Assembly: GCA_034189195.1 (NCBI GenBank)
Contig: JAXHVI010000151.1
Span: forward strand, 1-24,508
DNA length: 24,508 nucleotides
Direction of reading: 5' to 3'
From: Desulfosudis sp034189195
GTDB lineage: Bacteria > Desulfobacterota > Desulfobacteria > Desulfobacterales > Desulfosudaceae
The notes under the pieces were generated by a model. That model searched no databases. It was not told the origin of the DNA and worked only from the letters and a program-made list of their open reading frames with translations. How positions within the stretch are numbered: position 1 is the stretch's first letter; each line of letters starts with the position of its first letter. The position numbers and the translations under genes were made by a program. Shown one piece after another: positions 22,989 to 24,508 of the stretch.

Positions 22989-24065
22989 ATGAAAGCATCG
23001 TTTTCCCCGGACCGGCGGGCCGCCCTGATCGGCAGCCTGCCCATGACCGACCATGCGGCGGCCACGCAGCTGGTCTTCGAACACGCGCCCGACATTCCGC
23101 TGTGGGTGCAGCTGCCGGCCAATCCGGCCGAGGGCATGCTGGCCCAGTTCCTGCCAGGGTTTCCCGGTGTGAGCCAACAGAACGGCAAGCTGTTTATCAA
23201 CACCCAGGACCCCGCCTTTCATGACGACGTACTGGGCTTTTACGAGGCTTACCTTGCAGCGGAACAGGACCCGTCCGTGCTTGATGATTCCGTTTTCGCC
23301 TTAGACACCACGGTGGCCGCCGGGTTTTTTGAGTTTTTAAACCAGGCCGGGCCTGTCGCCGGCCGGCTGTTTGCCGTCAAGGGCCAGATCACCGGACCCT
23401 TTACCTTTGCCACGGGCGTGACAGACGACCAGGGCCGGGCCCTGTTTTACGACGACCAGCTTCGGGACGTGGCGGTCAAGCTGATCGCGGCCAAGGCCCG
23501 GTGGCAGGCCCGCCGCCTGGCCGCCCTGGGCCGGCCGGTGATCATTTTTTTTGACGAGCCGGCCCTGGCCGCGTTCGGCTCTTCGGCCTACATCAGCATC
23601 TCCCGGGCCGATGTGGCGGCCTGTTTCGAGGAGGTATTTGCCGCCGTGCATGCCGAAGGCGCCCTGGCCGGGGTCCATGTGTGCGCCAATGCCGAGTGGG
23701 ACCTGATTCTGGATTCTTCGGCCGATATTGTCAGCTTTGACAGTTATTCCTTTTTTGACAAGTTTGTGCTCTATGCATCTCAGATCAGGCGGTTTATCGA
23801 ACAGAAAAAAATCCTGGCCTGGGGCATTGTGCCCACCGGTGACAGAGAAGCGATTCACAAAGAAACCGTGGAATCCCTGGTCGCGCTCTGGTATGAACAG
23901 GTCGCCCAGCTTGAAAAGCTGGGCATCGACAGGACAACCATTGAGCGGTTCTCGCTGATCACGCCGAGCTGCGGCACCGGATCCCTGGACATGGACTCGG
24001 CCCTTCGGGTGCTGGAGCTGAATGCCGGGGTGTCGCAAGCGCTGCGGGCCGAACAGAGCAAATAA
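22989..24065 (+). CDS. MetE/UROD-fold protein (methionine synthase II-like)
   Basis: The 358-residue product resembles the catalytic half of cobalamin-independent methionine synthase. Visible features are the opening IGSLP (14-18), KGQITGPFTFA (131-141), FFDEPAL (187-193), the metal site HVC (His230, Cys232), a following strand SFDSY with Asp251, and TPSCGTGS (325-332, Cys328). In MetE the zinc ligands are His, Cys, Glu and Cys; here the Glu position appears to be Asp251. There is no N-terminal folate domain, so if it transfers methyl groups the donor may be a corrinoid protein or another small molecule. Related short proteins have been described as folate-independent methionine synthases, but the exact subfamily cannot be fixed here. 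AAGGA lies 9 nt before the ATG. Confidence 0.72.
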   Translation: MKASFSPDRRAALIGSLPMTDHAAATQLVFEHAPDIPLWVQLPANPAEGMLAQFLPGFPGVSQQNGKLFINTQDPAFHDDVLGFYEAYLAAEQDPSVLDDSVFALDTTVAAGFFEFLNQAGPVAGRLFAVKGQITGPFTFATGVTDDQGRALFYDDQLRDVAVKLIAAKARWQARRLAALGRPVIIFFDEPALAAFGSSAYISISRADVAACFEEVFAAVHAEGALAGVHVCANAEWDLILDSSADIVSFDSYSFFDKFVLYASQIRRFIEQKKILAWGIVPTGDREAIHKETVESLVALWYEQVAQLEKLGIDRTTIERFSLITPSCGTGSLDMDSALRVLELNAGVSQALRAEQSK

Positions 24066-24085
24066 ACAGATCGAAAACGCTCGAG

Positions 24086-24217
24086 TTAAGGCGGCAAAGT
24101 AAAAAGTTCAAGATCAAGGCGTCGCAAGCCCCGAGGAATGAGGCGTACTGGTCGTACGCCGCAGTGACGGGGGGGGGTTGCGCAACGCAGATATTGGGCT
24201 TTTTACGAAGCCGTTAA
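24086..24217. repeat. Large palindromic intergenic repeat
   Basis: The sequence between the MetE-like and MoxR genes folds on itself over its full length. Outer arms: TTAA-(GG)-CGGC (24086-24095) against GCCGTTAA (24210-24217). Middle arms: GTAAAAAGTTCAA (24099-24111) against TTGGGCTTTTTAC (24194-24206), 11 of 13. Then a partly matched GCAAGCCCC / GGGGGGTTGCGC region, and a perfect apical hairpin GGCGTAC-TGGTC-GTACGCC (24142-24160). Elements with the same wording near the right arm (GATATTGGGCTTTTTACGAA) are, in my memory, dispersed in Desulfobacterales genomes. That is recall, not a search. It may be a non-autonomous mobile palindrome. Confidence 0.65.
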
Positions 24218-24246
24218 ATAAATAGAACAAAAACAAGAGGTGTTAC

Positions 24247-24508
24247 ATGAGTGAAAGCGGAAGGTTTACCGGCGCCAGCCGGTATGTGTTGGACAGCGAA
24301 CTGGCTCAGATCGTCAATGTCTCCATGGCCCTGGAAATGCCCCTGCTGTTAAAGGGAGAGCCGGGCACGGGCAAAACCATGCTGGCCTACGCCATTGCCG
24401 AAAGCCTGGGCATGCCCCTGATCGTGCTCAACGTGAAGTCCAGCATGAAGCTGGTGGAGGCCCTGTACCAGTACGACACCCTCACCCGGCTCAACGACGC
24501 CCGGTTCG
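24247..24508 (+). CDS. MoxR-family AAA+ ATPase, N-terminal part (cut by window edge)
   Basis: The gene starts at the ATG at 24247 with AAGAGG 8 nt upstream and runs off the right edge after 87 codons. The visible protein contains Walker A GEPGTGKT preceded by MALEMPLLLK and followed by MLAYAIAESLGMPL. The later stretch YDTLTRLNDARF is characteristic of MoxR-type ATPases. These act as chaperones that assemble or insert metal cofactors, often with a VWA-domain protein encoded next door, which would be beyond the window. The dispersed palindrome lies in its upstream region. Confidence 0.88.
   Translation, partial: MSESGRFTGASRYVLDSELAQIVNVSMALEMPLLLKGEPGTGKTMLAYAIAESLGMPLIVLNVKSSMKLVEALYQYDTLTRLNDARF

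Noticed and set aside
1..24508. CRISPR arrays, tRNA or rRNA genes, toxin-antitoxin or defence islands
   Set aside because: No spaced direct repeats, no recognisable tRNA or rRNA sequence and no defence-type proteins were found on either strand.

Overview
The window looks like chromosomal DNA of a mesophilic, GC-rich (roughly 60% by eye) Gram-negative anaerobe of the Desulfobacterota, probably a Desulfobacterales-type sulfate reducer. This rests on gene content and is an inference: a TIGR04219-like outer-membrane barrel, an Mla-type lipid transport locus, TatA, a SpoIID/TPR protein in a Gram-negative setting, a ferredoxin-linked CoA ligase, and a palindromic intergenic element of a kind I associate with that group. 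No rRNA, tRNA, CRISPR array or phage module was seen.

Layout. (1) 1-420: the end of an IS4-like element whose transposase start and Shine-Dalgarno lie beside a perfect 12-bp hairpin, then a non-coding stretch with a REP-like nested palindrome. (2) 421-3854, minus strand: gltA (type II citrate synthase), a terminator-like hairpin, then priA. (3) 4107-5553, plus strand: an outer-membrane beta-barrel protein and a glyoxalase-II-like metallo-beta-lactamase-fold hydrolase. (4) 5704-8108, minus strand: an mlaE-mlaF-mlaD-like operon in which the MlaF-like subunit has lost every recognisable nucleotide-binding motif. (5) 8178-15474, plus strand: a block of five envelope genes with a near-consensus promoter at one end and a 16-bp perfect terminator stem at the other. 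It encodes a CHASE2-class III adenylate cyclase, a TPR-SpoIID peptidoglycan enzyme, an LPP20-like secreted protein, a TPR-SLH lipoprotein and a FecR-domain protein. (6) 15585-18450, plus strand: a nitroreductase with a 1-nt gap to a 2[4Fe-4S] ferredoxin fused to an AMP-forming acyl-CoA synthetase. (7) 18481-19329, minus strand: panC, which appears to start at a rare ATT codon behind a perfect TTGACA-17-TATAAT promoter. (8) 19601-22480, plus strand: a secreted multi-repeat LVIVD beta-propeller protein and ssb. (9) 22646-22831, minus strand: tatA. (10) 22989-24508, plus strand: a MetE/UROD-fold protein, a large palindromic repeat and the start of a MoxR-family AAA+ ATPase.

How the genes may work together. 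Much of the window concerns the cell envelope: lipid trafficking, peptidoglycan cleavage, an envelope-sensing cAMP synthase with possible periplasmic partners, an outer-membrane barrel, protein export and a secreted propeller protein. The most unusual elements are the degenerate ABC subunit in an otherwise intact Mla locus, the ferredoxin-CoA ligase fusion next to a flavin nitroreductase, and the ATT-initiated panC. Housekeeping genes (priA, gltA, panC, ssb, tatA) are interspersed.
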